DNA from: a virus
Direction: 5' to 3' (one strand)
Length of the DNA stretch: 39,843 bases
IMG/VR virus record: IMGVR_UViG_3300033141_005354
Location: 1-39,843 of that record
Shown here: piece by piece, positions 38,865 through 39,843 of the stretch
Layout: each line of letters opens with the position of its first letter
Position numbering within the stretch: the first letter of the stretch is position 1
Position numbers and translations under genes: made by a program
Notes under the pieces: generated by a model
The model's input: only the letters and a program-made list of their open reading frames with translations
Told to the model about the DNA's origin: nothing
Database searches by the model: none

Positions 38865-39843
38865 AGTCCACAGATACCTTAAAAACGCCTTAGAACGGCT
38901 CTCAGAGCTCACAGACGGCATTGTAATAGCTTGCAACGCCTCCGATAAAGACACCAGAAGCTATTTGGCGAAAATAAAGAAGGCAAAGGTTTATGATTTT
39001 TCGGAAAGAGAACGCTATGAGTGGGGCAGAAAGCAGAATATAATAAAGCAAAAGCTGTTTTATCTTATGGAAAGGGAAAGCGTGGAAGATGCGTTTTGGG
39101 TGGTCTGTATAGATTCAGATGAAGTATTGGATAAGCGGCTTACGAGGGAAAAACTTGAAGAGCTGACAACCAGAGACGAGATAGCGTATACCTTTTATTG
39201 CGTTCAGTTATGGGACAGCGAAAAGCAGATGAGGGTTGACGGCGGTTGGGGAAATTTCAGGAACGTAAGATTTTATAAATACATTAAAAACGCAGACCAT
39301 TCGTTTCAGAATTCTCCCCTTCATTGCGGATTAGCTCCAATATACGCCTATAAATGGGCGGCAGACGCCGAATATCTGTTCAAGCATTACGGCTATATGA
39401 AGTTAGAGGACAGAAAAAGGAAAGTCCAAAGGTATAACAAGTATGACCCGAACGGAAGGTATTTCAGCAAGAAGTGGTATAACAGTATACTCGGCAAGCC
39501 GACGATTAAGCCGTTTGATGAAGACAAACTGGGCGAGAAACTAAAATACAAGCCCAAAAAACCATTAAAAGACAAATACATATTAAAAGAAATGAAGCAG
39601 AAAATATATTTTATAAAAAATAAATACGGGAAAGTGTTTTCTGTGTCCGAGTCGCAAATTGGAGACCACAAAAGAAAGGGCATTGAAATTATAGGAGAGA
39701 GAGACATAACGGAAATCGGTAAATTCGTTGATGTGAAAGAACTTCCAAAGGAAGAAGATAAGAAAGAAAATCTCGGAAAAATCTCTTATACTTGTCCGAT
39801 ATGCGGTTTTGAAGCAAAAACAAAAGCGGGCTTGTCGGCGCAC
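38809..39843 (+). CDS. Glycosyltransferase family 2 with C-terminal C2H2 zinc finger (continues at position 1)
   Basis: A TTG start at 38809 opens a 350-aa protein that runs past the right end and continues to 132; an alternative ATA start at 38833 is less likely. It begins LKKTQKTKIWGFITVGEGEV and has VIACNASDKD, a YEWGRKQNII region and CIDSDEVLD, whose DSDE would bind the metal and nucleotide-sugar. GWGNFRNVRFYKY is the typical middle. It ends in a C2H2 zinc finger (C329, C332, H345, H349). A Zn finger fused to a GT2 enzyme is unusual. It opens the glycan block that continues at 145. Confidence 0.82.
   Translation, partial: MKKTQKTKIWGFITVGEGEVHRYLKNALERLSELTDGIVIACNASDKDTRSYLAKIKKAKVYDFSERERYEWGRKQNIIKQKLFYLMERESVEDAFWVVCIDSDEVLDKRLTREKLEELTTRDEIAYTFYCVQLWDSEKQMRVDGGWGNFRNVRFYKYIKNADHSFQNSPLHCGLAPIYAYKWAADAEYLFKHYGYMKLEDRKRKVQRYNKYDPNGRYFSKKWYNSILGKPTIKPFDEDKLGEKLKYKPKKPLKDKYILKEMKQKIYFIKNKYGKVFSVSESQIGDHKRKGIEIIGERDITEIGKFVDVKELPKEEDKKENLGKISYTCPICGFEAKTKAGLSAH
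39730..39843. repeat. Terminal direct repeat, right copy (circular overlap)
   Basis: Identical to 1-114. See the entry at position 1. The glycosyltransferase frame crosses without a break, so one copy should be removed when the genome is closed. Confidence 0.95.

Overview
This window looks like the complete genome of a tailed double-stranded DNA phage with podovirus-like architecture. The first 114 bases are repeated exactly as the last 114 bases, and one glycosyltransferase gene runs across that junction. The real molecule is therefore about 39,729 bp, circular or circularly permuted. It uses the standard code (TAA, TAG and TGA all act as stops). Almost all genes are on the + strand. Most starts lack a Shine-Dalgarno sequence and follow a short A/T-rich stretch; position 20380 is the clear exception. 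Candidate promoters are sigma70-like (TTGACA, TATAAT-like, extended -10 TGn), and several place the ATG about 7 nt after the -10, which predicts leaderless mRNAs. No integrase, repressor, DNA polymerase or tRNA was recognised. The host cannot be named from sequence alone.

Layout in order. (1) 38809 through the junction to 4862: a glycan block with three glycosyltransferases (one ending in a C2H2 zinc finger, one GT75-like), a GDP-mannose 3,5-epimerase-like enzyme, a cytidylyltransferase-like protein and a Rossmann dehydrogenase-like protein. (2) 4876-19430: virion genes, with collagen-like and modular fibers, small basic proteins, a connector-like protein, a C1q-like fiber, a propeller-like protein, a coiled-coil protein and a 920-aa internal or ejection-like protein. 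(3) 19432-22348: lysis region with two holin candidates, a papain-like/MOA-like peptidase candidate and a transglycosylase. (4) 22474-25511: early/replication region with a strong promoter, a hairpin, a lambda O-like initiator carrying 22-bp iterons inside its gene, and small zinc-binding or HTH proteins, including one with an SSB-like acidic tail. (5) 25531-30525: accessory genes, including a DUF6745-type pair, an RNA ligase, an HNH protein, a ribbon-helix-helix protein and several small genes that share the same start cassette. (6) 30565-31050: a self-contained minus-strand unit with promoter, pseudoknot-capable leader, 44-aa membrane protein and terminator. (7) 31059-38061: packaging and head genes (terminase small and large subunits, portal, scaffold, major capsid protein).

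The most striking element is in the capsid gene, which is split by a 778-nt group I intron. P1, P10, the P/Q/R/S core and the terminal G can all be read in the sequence, and removing 36914-37691 restores a 304-codon frame. The intron carries a LAGLIDADG endonuclease gene on the opposite strand. Other good candidates for second looks are the iteron origin, the minus-strand riboregulator-like leader, a 17-bp-stem structured RNA at 27693-27781, a DnaA-box-like element upstream of three promoters, and an inverted repeat enclosing the gene at 19947.
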